Of a stretch of DNA of 20,445 nucleotides, positions 8,407 to 16,823 are shown piece after piece (the stretch's first letter is position 1; each line of letters starts with the position of its first letter). The stretch comes from Monoglobus sp964442605. GTDB taxonomy: Bacteria > Bacillota > Clostridia > Monoglobales > Monoglobaceae. Below the pieces are notes generated by a model, which saw nothing but the letters and a program-made list of their open reading frames with translations, did no database searches and was not told where the DNA came from. The position numbers and the translations under genes are program-made. The stretch lies in NCBI GenBank assembly GCA_964442605.1, contig CAYTZR010000036.1, positions 1-20,445 of the forward strand. Reading direction: 5' to 3'.

Positions 8407-8446
8407 TCTTATCATCCTTTCTTTTTATTGAATATTTATTATTTTT

Positions 8447-9349
8447 TTAACATGTTTCGCAGTGTATAAGCATCGCCGTGAGATTATCCTGTCCGGGAAT
8501 TGACGCCTTTAAAACAGCGTCTACTATCATTTCCCCCGCTTTTTGAGGCGGCGCGGAAAGAATAATATCTCTCAAATGCTCGGATGACACCGCGTTATAT
8601 ACCCCGTCCGAACAAAGCATGAACGTGTCCCCCGGGATAATGTCAAACTCATGCTTGGAATAATCCACAAGCGAAAGTTCTCCCTTGCCCACAAACGAGG
8701 TAAGGCTCGCTTTCTGCGGGTCGGTGCGCGCGTCCTCGATTGTATTCTCGTCATCAATAACGCCGCGAAGCATTGTGTTCAAATAGTCGTGATCCTCATT
8801 TATCTGATATATCCCGCTATTGCGTATAACATACAATCTACTGTCGCCAACACACGCCCAGCTGATTTTATTTTTGTAGATATGGATAACAACCGCTGTC
8901 GCACCCGCGGTGCTCCTTACTCCGTCTGTATATTTTTCGCTTATGGTTTTGTTTATCATAAGTATTATATCAGCTAATTGTTTTCCCATATTTCCCGAAG
9001 GCGTCAGTTCAGATGCCAATGAGATTACATTGCTCACCACATATTCCGAAACCGCTTTGCCGTTGCTCAGCCCGCCCATTCCGTCTGACAGCACAGCGGT
9101 TATGCCGCGGCTGCTTACTATGTCGCTGTTCGTGATATTGGAATATCCAAACGAGTCCTCCTGATACGGGCGCGCGCCTTGGTCCTGGGCGTTGCCCATT
9201 CTTATGCGCATGGCGTGATTTTCATCAAAACTCAAATCAACATAGTTGTCTTCAATCGCCGTAATCGGCTCAATTCCGGGCGGCTGTTCCGTAATTTTGT
9301 TTTTCTGGTCACCGTGGGAGAAAATATTATTAATCTTTTTCAAGGTCAT
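8447..9349 (-). CDS. PP2C-family Ser/Thr protein phosphatase with N-terminal extension
   Basis: 300 residues: an N-terminal extension of about 45 residues with no recognised domain, then a PP2C domain. Metal-site motifs are intact: QED at 63-65, SDGMGG at 88-93, VGDSRLY, CSDGVY and the closing DN. It is the most divergent of the three phosphatases here and the one nearest to classical Stp/PrpC-type enzymes in its DGMGG loop. It lies between the transmembrane kinase and the active protease-FHA gene and is likely to oppose one or both kinases. The start is uncertain: the only ribosome-like site (TGAGGT) touches the ATG at 9349 and would fit a TTG two codons downstream better. Confidence 0.92.
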   Translation of the reverse strand: MTLKKINNIFSHGDQKNKITEQPPGIEPITAIEDNYVDLSFDENHAMRIRMGNAQDQGARPYQEDSFGYSNITNSDIVSSRGITAVLSDGMGGLSNGKAVSEYVVSNVISLASELTPSGNMGKQLADIILMINKTISEKYTDGVRSTAGATAVVIHIYKNKISWACVGDSRLYVIRNSGIYQINEDHDYLNTMLRGVIDDENTIEDARTDPQKASLTSFVGKGELSLVDYSKHEFDIIPGDTFMLCSDGVYNAVSSEHLRDIILSAPPQKAGEMIVDAVLKASIPGQDNLTAMLIHCETC

Positions 9350-9392
9350 ACCTCATTTCTGAATAATATATAATATCGTATATCCCAACGGC

Positions 9393-10808
9393 TTACTGCA
9401 TGGGCTGTCCGGGCGGCATTCCTCCCTGCTGCCCGGGCGGCATATCCTGCTGTCCGATAGGCGGCGGCCCCGGCATCGGCGGTGGTCCCGGGTTTATGCT
9501 TTTGAAAATTAAAACCATGACAAGTATAATAATAACAACGGCTCCCGCCACAAGTGCGATCGCGAGTACATTCTTTTTATGCTTTTCCTCCGCGTCCTCA
9601 ATAATAACCGACTGCGGAAATCCTGAACCCGGAAATCCCGAGCCCGGAAATCCCGACTGACCGTAACCGGTCTGATAACCCGACGGAGGAACATAGCCCG
9701 AATTCGGAAATCCGGACGGAGGTATCGGAATCGACTGATTATTGTTTATGGTGCCCATAGAATCAATCTGTGTGCTTGCGCCGCCTACCGATGAGTGAAT
9801 AACATTGTCAAACGATTTAAACGCCGGGCGCATCACAGGCAGTCTTTTAAGTTCCTGCTGAACCTCATAAGAGCTCTTATATCTGTCCTGATATTTAAGC
9901 TGCATACACTTGTTGAGAATATTACGGAACTGCTCGGATATCCCAAGCTCAGCCGCGCTTTTTATCTCGGTTTCTTTCTTTTCGATGCGACTCATGGCAT
10001 CATCCGGTATAGTTCCGGTGAGGGCATAGTAAACTGTTGCGCCCAGCGAATAAATATCCGTCCACATGCCATGCTTGCCGTTTTTCTGATACTGCTCTAT
10101 CGGGGCAAATCCGCGCTTTAAAATAACCGAAAGACTCTGGGATTCCTCACCGACAAACTGTTTGGCGGCTCCGAAATCAATCAGCTTAGCGGTATTATTT
10201 TTGCATACGAAAATATTGTCGGGAGATATATCCCTGTGTATGGTTCCCGTGCTGTGAATTACGATAAGAGCCTTACAGATATTTTCCATTATTGAAACCG
10301 CTTCTCCCTCGGTAATCCTTCCTCCGCTTTTTTTGACGTAGTTCTTCAAATCAACGCCGTTTAAATATTCCATTGAATAGTAAGCGGTATTGTTTTCATA
10401 AAAGAATTCATACACGGTAGCAACGTTGGGAGCGTCGTTGAAGGTGGAAATAATTTTTGCCTCCTCGTAAAACCTGTTCGCGCCTTTCTGAAACAGATTT
10501 TCCTTGTCCGATGAAAGCACGGTTATTCTGCTTTCTCCCTCGTTTCTGTGAGCGATGCCGATAGGATAATATTCCTTTATGGCAACAACACTGTTGTTTT
10601 TAGTGGAAAACGCCAGATAAGTGGCGCCGAATCCGCCGCGGCCAATCGTTCTGCCAATCACATATTTGCCCGCGAGAACGCTACCGGGCATAAGAAGTCC
10701 GGGCTCGGTTTTATATTTTGCGGGCGTGAGATGACAATTGGGACATTCCGAATTTGGAGCGATTTGCTCAAAACAGTAATCACAATAATGTCTGCCGTTA
10801 TATTCCAT
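9393..10808 (-). CDS. Transmembrane Ser/Thr protein kinase with zinc ribbon and Pro-rich outer tail
   Basis: 471 residues. Zinc ribbon (CDYC and CPNC, about 9-25); Hanks-type kinase domain (about 49-320) with GRGGFG at 56-61, Lys78, the FYEEA helix-C Glu, HRD at 191-193, DFG at 211-213 and the GFAPIEQY activation-loop end; a Ser/Gly/Phe/Pro repeat (about 364-400, units such as SGFPG); a membrane helix (about 413-436); and an outer tail of Pro, Gly, Met and Gln. The catalytic loop is HRDISPDN, with Ser where Lys is usual. No PASTA repeats are present, so it is not a PrkC/Stk1-type wall sensor. The inside repeat and outside tail match those of the stalk protein at 4016-4894. Strong AGGAGG start; 21 bp after a PP2C gene, a classic kinase/phosphatase pair. 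Confidence 0.93.
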   Translation of the reverse strand: MEYNGRHYCDYCFEQIAPNSECPNCHLTPAKYKTEPGLLMPGSVLAGKYVIGRTIGRGGFGATYLAFSTKNNSVVAIKEYYPIGIAHRNEGESRITVLSSDKENLFQKGANRFYEEAKIISTFNDAPNVATVYEFFYENNTAYYSMEYLNGVDLKNYVKKSGGRITEGEAVSIMENICKALIVIHSTGTIHRDISPDNIFVCKNNTAKLIDFGAAKQFVGEESQSLSVILKRGFAPIEQYQKNGKHGMWTDIYSLGATVYYALTGTIPDDAMSRIEKKETEIKSAAELGISEQFRNILNKCMQLKYQDRYKSSYEVQQELKRLPVMRPAFKSFDNVIHSSVGGASTQIDSMGTINNNQSIPIPPSGFPNSGYVPPSGYQTGYGQSGFPGSGFPGSGFPQSVIIEDAEEKHKKNVLAIALVAGAVVIIILVMVLIFKSINPGPPPMPGPPPIGQQDMPPGQQGGMPPGQPMQ

Positions 10809-10829
10809 TATACTTCCTCCTTTTTTTGT

Positions 10830-11570
10830 TTATTTTTGAAGCCGCATAATACATACGGCTGAATAATTGTCTTTTACACGTTTCGCGCTGTGTTCTATAA
10901 TGTCGAGCATTTTTAGGTTCCATTCCTCCGCGTTCGCGGAAGACGCGAGCGCAAATTCCATTTCACTCTCGCTGACGTTTTCCCAGAACCCATCCGAGCA
11001 TATCAGAAACGCGTCGTATTTCCTTATATCTCTTATAAGCTTGATGTTGCAGTATTTTATTCGCTTGATGCCAAGCGCGGATAACAGCGTATGTCTGTCA
11101 AGGCAATTTCTTATATACTCAAACCCGATTTCCCCGTGCATGTATTTCTTAAACGCTAAGCTGTGGTCAACGCTGATGTCACAAATTTTTCTGTTTTTAA
11201 AACAATATATCCGCGTATCTCCGACATTGCACAGAAGAGCTTTCTTTCCTTGTCTGAAAATACCCGAGAATGTGGTTTTCATCTGTATATCCTCGGTCTG
11301 TATTTTATTGACCGCTTCGTTACCCGAGTCAATAATTTTCAGCAATTCTTTTTTGCTGATTTTTTCACATTCATTAAATTCCTGTCCGATTACGGAAACA
11401 GCCGTCTGAGATGCTAAGTCACCGCCGCCGTGCACGCCCAGCCCGTCCGCTATACAAAACAATTCTTTGCCGCTGTCCGACAGACGGACAAAAACGCTGT
11501 CCTCGTTTACATGTCTGTCGCCAATGTTGGTGCTGTGCGACTCATCGGTAATCCAATTATTCTTACTCAT
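10830..11570 (-). CDS. PP2C-family Ser/Thr protein phosphatase
   Basis: 246 residues, a minimal PP2C domain. Acidic metal ligands are visible: NED at 22-24, ADGLGVHGGG at 41-50, VGDTRIY at 116-122, CSDGFWE at 191-197 and KDNYS near 233. The fourth residue of the usual DGxGG loop is Val instead of Gly, which may alter but need not abolish activity. Closest relative in the window is the phosphatase at 1221-1949. Its ATG overlaps the stop of the SLH gene (ATGA), so translation of the two is probably coupled, and it lies just before the transmembrane kinase gene. Confidence 0.92.
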   Translation of the reverse strand: MSKNNWITDESHSTNIGDRHVNEDSVFVRLSDSGKELFCIADGLGVHGGGDLASQTAVSVIGQEFNECEKISKKELLKIIDSGNEAVNKIQTEDIQMKTTFSGIFRQGKKALLCNVGDTRIYCFKNRKICDISVDHSLAFKKYMHGEIGFEYIRNCLDRHTLLSALGIKRIKYCNIKLIRDIRKYDAFLICSDGFWENVSESEMEFALASSANAEEWNLKMLDIIEHSAKRVKDNYSAVCIMRLQK

Positions 11571-13102
11571 TTTTTATCAACAACTGTTCGTCTCTTTTTC
11601 AAAAACACTATAACCGTAATGATTGAAGCAATGTCTATTATTCCTGCCACCGCAGTAACTATCGCGGCGTTGTTTTTCGTCCAGAAGCTCTCATCGGTCT
11701 TCTCTCCGCCTATATTCGGCAGAGCCTCGTCCGGCGTGTTATACAAGGTATTAAACAGCCTGTAAAGCGACGTTGCTGCCTCTGCTCTCGAAATCGGGCG
11801 GGACACGTCTCCGCCCCTGAAAATTCTTTCTCTGTAGGCTAAGGCAATCTCTGCCCTTGCCCAATTGCTCACTGTCTCGGCGCCCACGAAATTCATGTAG
11901 CGATTTGGATCAGATGGATAGTTATAACCAAGCTTATCCGCAATCGTTCGAGCCGCAAGAACCGATACCTGCTCAACCGTAGCAAATGTGTCGCCTCTGA
12001 ATGTACCGTCTTCGAACCCCTCAACAATATCACTGTTTTGAGACGAAGCCACAAAGCGGTAAAATTCACTTGAGCGGGGCACATCGCTAAAAGATGTTTC
12101 GGCATTGTTGTCAATGGCAAAAAACATTCTCACCAAAGCCTCGGTATAGTCATATCTGCTCAGGGGCAAATCCGGCTTAAACTCTCCGTTCTCCGCTGTG
12201 AAATAATTTCTCGCGGTCATAAATCCAATCGCTATTTTCTGTTCCTCATCAAGATGAGAAATATCGGTTATGTTTACCGCGGCCTCTCGGATATCGTATT
12301 CGCCGGAATAAACAGTGTCGAAGTCAAGTGTCCTGTCAACAGCGTTATACTGTCCTCCCCAGTTGTCAACCACTTTGCCGTACGCGGCGTATACGCTCAA
12401 CCCCGCGTTTTCCGCGGGCAAGGATACCCGCACCGGCGCGATAATCCGCTCCATGGTTTCCTGACGTGGATTTTTAAACTCAATCAGATATTTGTCTTCG
12501 TTTGCGTCTCTTTTTACATACGCTCCGAAAGTCGCCGAACCGGCGGCAAAAGTCTTCAAGCTGTCCGAACGAATGGCAATCGAAACATCCATCCTTTTTA
12601 GTATTATCCTGAGATTGGTGTTTTCCGGAACAAGCGCGAGCGACTCCGATGGCACATTCAGACTGATTCCATCGTTGAGTGATACTTTTTCGCAGAACAC
12701 CATCAGGTCTGAGGATATAGTCCGGTTTAAGATTATATTTCGCTCTGACAACAAATTTTCAAGCGTGTTTTTTGTTTCACAGCACATGTTTATCCCATAC
12801 TCAATTATCCCGGGGTCGACTGTTATTCCGGAGCTTCCGTCAATAAAAACGCTGCCTTTTATTCTTATAACATATTCTATATAATTGGCAATATCCTCCA
12901 AGTCGCTGTCGGTAAGCGCGTTTGCGGAAACTCCCGAGAGGGTATCGCTTAAATATTTAATATAATCGCCGCTTTCGACCGCTTCTCGATAGTTAATATT
13001 AAATTGCTCGGCTCCCGCCTCGAACCCCGGCGTTCCCGCCAAAAGTATCGTTGTCATAATCATGACCACAAATAATTTAATTCTTATTTTCACTTGATTC
13101 AT
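11567..13102 (-). CDS. SLH-domain surface protein with signal peptide and C-terminal membrane anchor
   Basis: 511 residues from the ATG at 13102. The N-terminus is a clear signal peptide (K/R-rich start, hydrophobic core, cut near GAEQ). A domain of about 240 residues I do not recognise follows, then three S-layer homology-like repeats (about 265-450; patterns such as FSDVP, IVEGFEDGTFRGD, ISRAEAATSLYRLF). A linker with NIGGEK leads to a C-terminal helix (about 475-500) with a KKRR stop. SLH repeats usually bind secondary wall polymers; here the extra membrane helix would pin the protein to the membrane. The frame is open up to 13270, but that extension lacks a ribosome site and would hide the signal peptide. 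The gene overlaps the upstream one by 26 bp and the PP2C by 4 bp. Confidence 0.85.
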   Translation of the reverse strand: MNQVKIRIKLFVVMIMTTILLAGTPGFEAGAEQFNINYREAVESGDYIKYLSDTLSGVSANALTDSDLEDIANYIEYVIRIKGSVFIDGSSGITVDPGIIEYGINMCCETKNTLENLLSERNIILNRTISSDLMVFCEKVSLNDGISLNVPSESLALVPENTNLRIILKRMDVSIAIRSDSLKTFAAGSATFGAYVKRDANEDKYLIEFKNPRQETMERIIAPVRVSLPAENAGLSVYAAYGKVVDNWGGQYNAVDRTLDFDTVYSGEYDIREAAVNITDISHLDEEQKIAIGFMTARNYFTAENGEFKPDLPLSRYDYTEALVRMFFAIDNNAETSFSDVPRSSEFYRFVASSQNSDIVEGFEDGTFRGDTFATVEQVSVLAARTIADKLGYNYPSDPNRYMNFVGAETVSNWARAEIALAYRERIFRGGDVSRPISRAEAATSLYRLFNTLYNTPDEALPNIGGEKTDESFWTKNNAAIVTAVAGIIDIASIITVIVFLKKRRTVVDKK

Positions 13103-13850
13103 CCCCGAAACCGCAGTTGACGCATTTTTTATTTTCCTTGTTAAGTGCTCTGCCGCAGTACACACAATAATTTTCACAGCTTTTCTGCATGCCCTGCGGC
13201 ATATACGACTGGAATATAACGGCGCTAAACTTGCGTTTAAGAACATAGCTGCTTGAATAAATGCTGTCAATATGAATTATTGAAATATGAATCAAAAATC
13301 CTATTGCACTCACCATCAGCCATATCAATACGCTCACGCCTGTTCCGAGTGAACCACCGAGGATACGGGATATTGCCCAAAGCGACACAGTAACCATTCC
13401 CCCGCCGCTGAGAGCCGTTGAAATGATGTTGATATATCCTCCGAAAATACGCATATATACCACCATGATCATTCCTATCAGAATACCGACAATTGCTCCT
13501 TTTTCGCTAAATCCGCCACCCTGATACCCGGTCATTCCCACAATGTAATAAACCGCTATCATAAGCAGCACACCGGATATTATAAGTTCCCTCGCCGATT
13601 TAAACTTGTATACCGCGAAAGCCGTGACACAACCTACAACAACCATGCCGAGCGCTGTCACAACGGGCGACCGGAATTGCCTCAAAATCTCTAACGGCAC
13701 AATCGCTCCCGCGTAAAAACCGCACGCTATAATAATCAGCATGTTTGATTTATAGCCCTTGAAGCATAACACACCACCGATAACTATTGAAACCATCGCG
13801 GAAAGCAGAATAACCAGTTGTATGTGAATTGCGGGAAATGAATTTAACAT
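13077..13850 (-). CDS. Polytopic membrane protein with C-terminal zinc ribbon
   Basis: 257 residues. About seven or eight hydrophobic helices fill residues 5-190. A cytosolic tail ends in a zinc ribbon (CVYC and CVNC about 12 residues apart) and a polar stretch. I do not recognise the family; the packed Gly-rich helices resemble small multi-pass proteins such as DUF4203/TM7S3-type, but this is a weak guess. The ATG at 13850 is chosen because AAAGGTG lies ten bases upstream; a GTG at 13859 is too close to it. It lies 15 bp after the preceding zinc-ribbon gene and overlaps the SLH gene. Both neighbours suggest a part of the surface or signalling assembly. Confidence 0.8.
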   Translation of the reverse strand: MLNSFPAIHIQLVILLSAMVSIVIGGVLCFKGYKSNMLIIIACGFYAGAIVPLEILRQFRSPVVTALGMVVVGCVTAFAVYKFKSARELIISGVLLMIAVYYIVGMTGYQGGGFSEKGAIVGILIGMIMVVYMRIFGGYINIISTALSGGGMVTVSLWAISRILGGSLGTGVSVLIWLMVSAIGFLIHISIIHIDSIYSSSYVLKRKFSAVIFQSYMPQGMQKSCENYCVYCGRALNKENKKCVNCGFGDESSENKN

Positions 13851-13865
13851 AAATATCACACACCT

Positions 13866-14453
13866 TTATTTTAGCTTTTTACCGCAGTTCTTGCAAAAAT
13901 TCCACGCTTTGTCATTAACATATCCGCATACACATTTTATACCGTCCGTCGGTATTGGCTCCCACTGAAAATCATTATTAAAAATATCGGCTTCATCAGT
14001 AAAATCACTGACGTCATCGAGAAAACCGCCCATGTTTTCAACGGGTTCAGACGATTTGGCAAATTCCGGCTGCACGGTTTCATTGTCCGCCGAAGCATTC
14101 TCTGACCTGCTTTCCTCATTCTGAAACGTAAACGTGGTTTCACTCAATTCTCTCATTTTGGCAAACGCCCCGAGCAGGCTCTTTGAAGGCAGCTTGCCTT
14201 CAATTCCGAGGTTATAGCATTTGTATCCGAGCTCATTCATTTTGCCGTCTATTCTAACTTTTATCGCCTCTTCGTTGTCGCTCTCGCCTATGTTGCGATA
14301 ACCAAACATGATACTAAACAGATTTTTTATGTAATCGATTTCTTCTTTTAAAATTCCACTGTCCTCGTTGCCAACGCAAAAATTATAGCAGCCATACCCC
14401 ATTTCAATAGCGGCCTTATCAAATTCACTTTCTTTTTCCAATGCTGCGTTCAT
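13866..14453 (-). CDS. Cytosolic protein with internal repeat and C-terminal zinc ribbon
   Basis: 195 residues, no membrane segment. The first half has two similar segments, each with the pattern (E)-x-GY-x-CYN (near residues 18-25 and 75-82), so it looks like a duplicated helical motif. A long acidic Ser/Glu/Asp linker (about 105-170) leads to a C-terminal zinc ribbon (CVCGY and CKNCGKK at the very end). I do not recognise it. The ribbon matches those at the N-termini of the two kinases and the FHA protein. Start with AGGAGGTAC, one of the strongest ribosome sites in the cluster; 11 bp after the beta-helix gene. Confidence 0.8.
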   Translation of the reverse strand: MNAALEKESEFDKAAIEMGYGCYNFCVGNEDSGILKEEIDYIKNLFSIMFGYRNIGESDNEEAIKVRIDGKMNELGYKCYNLGIEGKLPSKSLLGAFAKMRELSETTFTFQNEESRSENASADNETVQPEFAKSSEPVENMGGFLDDVSDFTDEADIFNNDFQWEPIPTDGIKCVCGYVNDKAWNFCKNCGKKLK

Positions 14454-14464
14454 GAAAGTACCTC

Positions 14465-16813
14465 CTAATATCTGCGCTTATATAACGTTACGCACAACAG
14501 TGCCGCCAACATTCCGGCGATAGAAATAACAGCCGGCTTTCTGAACAACCCTAACAACCCGAGCAACCACGTCAAAATCGCAGAGGTTCCATAATTGCCG
14601 GCGTTTGTGAAGCCTCCCGGCGGACCTCCCGTATTCTGCCCATTCATTCCCTGAGGCATCTGCTGCGCCGTATTCTGCTCGTCCGCTCCCGCGGGCATCG
14701 GAGGCGCCATTCCGCCGGAAACGGCATTTCCGGACTGGGTGACCGTTCCGTCGATAACTATATGCTCGGCGTTTTCATCGTCAATATAAACATCATACTC
14801 TCCGCCAGTCACCAATTTGTCGCCGCTCAACAGCAGAAGGCTGAAATCGTATTCGGCAGCAAATTCGTACAATTCTTCATCTCCCGAACGAACGGATACA
14901 TTTGAGCCCGCCTCACCTTGCGCGTTAAGCCATATGCAGTTCTGTGCGGAATTCTCGGATGGCAGTTCATTCATTCCGCTTCCGCCGGCGGTCAGGAGAA
15001 CCCCGCCGTTCATTAAAAATGTTCCGTCAAAATCTATCGCTGAATCGGGTCCCGACCCCGGACCGGTTGCGATTATGTTTCCTCCGTTGATTTCAATATT
15101 TCCGTTTGAGTCAACACCATCGCCGCCGTACATCAACCATATTTCTCCGCCGTTTATTCTGATATTTGTGTCAAGTTCTCCGGACATCATCCCCGGGGGC
15201 GGTCCCGGAGGCATTCCTCCATTCTGCCCGTCCATTCCCGGGGGCGGTCCCGGAGGCATTCCGCCGTTCTGTCCGTCCATTCCCGGAGGCGGTCCCGGAG
15301 GCATTCCCCCGTTTTGTCCGTCCATTCCCGGGGGCGGTCCCGGAGGCATTCCGCCGTTTTGCCCGCCCATTCCCGGGGGCGGTCCAGGGGGCATTCCGCC
15401 GTCTCCGCCGCCCGGAGGAGCCATCATCATTCCCGCTCCGGAATTTATACCGTCATCGGAAGCGATAATATCAGCTTTTCCGCCGTTGATTTCAACATAT
15501 TCCGTCGCTTCAAGGCCCTCGTAGCAATGAGCAATATTTATGCTTCCTCCGTTCACTTTCAGTTCTTCATTCGCATGAACACCGTCATCCCCAGTGCTGA
15601 TTTTGAAATTCCCGTCGGATATGACAATATTGCCATCCGAGTGAACCGCGTCATCTCTTGAGTTTATATCGTAACTGCCCGATTTTATCTCAAGCACCGC
15701 GCCCGCCTTGAAAGCTTTCGCACTGGGCAATTCATCTTCTTGTTCGTTTTCCGCGACCGGCGGCGGAGCACCATTCGTCGGAACGGCGTCCGCGTTTCCG
15801 CCGCCAAACTGACCCATATCATCGGGACGCGGCATATCTGCGGGAGTTTTCGCAGTCGCGGCTTCATATCCGCCCCCCGTTTTGATATTGTATTCCGCGT
15901 TTCCGTTCAGATACAGCCCTCCTGCCGCCGCAAAGCCATCGCCTGCCGAGTCGATATTGATTTCTCCGCCCTCAACAGCTATAAAGCAATGCGTCTGCTC
16001 GGTTTTTGAAGAACTCTTTTTTATATTTACATCGGTGCCATCCGTCGGCTCGGGATTAGCAACCGTATCGTCCGCAGTATCGGAGAAGCGCCCGCATTTT
16101 ATTCCGTCGCCTTCATCCGTCTTTATACTGATATCTCCGCCCTCGATATATACGGCTTTGTTTCCCGTCAGTCCATCGTCTTTCGCGTCTACGGCAATGC
16201 TGCACGACATTAATTTTAGGTTGCCGGGAGTCTTGATACCGTCCTTACGACTGCCTGACACAACAAGCCTGCCTTCGCCGTTGACCGTTATATCGGCGGC
16301 ACTGTATACAACCGAATCGATAGTGTCGGTTGACAGAGTGTTTTTTCGGTACTCCGAGGAATCTGAAAGCCTGTTGACCGTGCCTTTCATCGTGGATACG
16401 GTCAGCTTTGGTACCTTATACGCGCAAACGGCGGCAAAATTCGGAGACTCAATATCCGCATTGTCAAGATATAACTTAACGTTTTTTGAATCGCCGGTGG
16501 ATACTATAACGCTGCCTTTATTCCAACTTCCCTTTAATATATATTCTCCGCCGTTTAAAATATAAATATCATTACCGCGCAAGGCAACGCTACTGCTATC
16601 ACACTTTATCCCCGAGTCACCCATTTCAACCGTAACCGCGTTTTCGGGCTCGGTGTAACCATCATCCGACAACTCAACGACATGATTATCGCTGTACCTT
16701 ATAATCTCGCTTTCATCGGGTTTATAATGAGTAATACCCAAATATGCCGACAAAACCAATGCCGCACAAATTAGACATAATGATATTACCTGTGTTATTT
16801 TAGAATCTATCAT
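14465..16813 (-). CDS. Cthe_2159-type carbohydrate-binding beta-helix surface protein
   Basis: 782 residues. An N-terminal membrane or signal helix (about 8-27) precedes a long series of short beta-strand repeats rich in Gly, Asp and Asn (patterns such as GDDGVHAN, SDDGINSG, DGVDSNGNIEINGG). This is the signature of the Cthe_2159-like domain, a right-handed beta-helix with calcium sites; the founder from Clostridium thermocellum binds cellulose and polygalacturonate. Inserted at about 468-542 are five 15-residue repeats of GGMPPGPPPGM-type sequence. The C-terminus is hydrophobic and ends KRRY, which fits a membrane anchor. In Clostridia this family usually sits beside VTC-domain, DUF4956 and CotH genes; the first two are here, and CotH is absent from this window. 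10 bp after DUF4956. Confidence 0.9.
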   Translation of the reverse strand: MIDSKITQVISLCLICAALVLSAYLGITHYKPDESEIIRYSDNHVVELSDDGYTEPENAVTVEMGDSGIKCDSSSVALRGNDIYILNGGEYILKGSWNKGSVIVSTGDSKNVKLYLDNADIESPNFAAVCAYKVPKLTVSTMKGTVNRLSDSSEYRKNTLSTDTIDSVVYSAADITVNGEGRLVVSGSRKDGIKTPGNLKLMSCSIAVDAKDDGLTGNKAVYIEGGDISIKTDEGDGIKCGRFSDTADDTVANPEPTDGTDVNIKKSSSKTEQTHCFIAVEGGEINIDSAGDGFAAAGGLYLNGNAEYNIKTGGGYEAATAKTPADMPRPDDMGQFGGGNADAVPTNGAPPPVAENEQEDELPSAKAFKAGAVLEIKSGSYDINSRDDAVHSDGNIVISDGNFKISTGDDGVHANEELKVNGGSINIAHCYEGLEATEYVEINGGKADIIASDDGINSGAGMMMAPPGGGDGGMPPGPPPGMGGQNGGMPPGPPPGMDGQNGGMPPGPPPGMDGQNGGMPPGPPPGMDGQNGGMPPGPPPGMMSGELDTNIRINGGEIWLMYGGDGVDSNGNIEINGGNIIATGPGSGPDSAIDFDGTFLMNGGVLLTAGGSGMNELPSENSAQNCIWLNAQGEAGSNVSVRSGDEELYEFAAEYDFSLLLLSGDKLVTGGEYDVYIDDENAEHIVIDGTVTQSGNAVSGGMAPPMPAGADEQNTAQQMPQGMNGQNTGGPPGGFTNAGNYGTSAILTWLLGLLGLFRKPAVISIAGMLAALLCVTLYKRRY
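15188..15412 (-). repeat. Five tandem 45-bp repeats coding a Pro-Gly-Met linker
   Basis: The unit recurs exactly every 45 bp (starts at 15188, 15233, 15278, 15323, 15368) inside the beta-helix gene and encodes GGMPPGPPPGM plus a G/D-GQN spacer. Copies differ at a few third positions. Being in-frame, copy-number change would lengthen or shorten the linker without breaking the gene. Confidence 0.9.
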
Positions 16814-16823
16814 AGATTTGACC

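Noticed and set aside
13103..13270. Longer start of the SLH protein
   Set aside because: It would place 56 residues before an evident signal peptide and overlap the upstream gene by nearly 200 bp.
15188..15412. CRISPR array
   Set aside because: The 45-bp units are contiguous, with no unique spacers, and code in frame for a Pro-Gly linker.
14817..15661. Pro/Gly/Arg-rich + strand frames opposite the beta-helix gene
   Set aside because: They are complementary readings of the 45-bp repeat and Gly-rich coding sequence, with no start signals.
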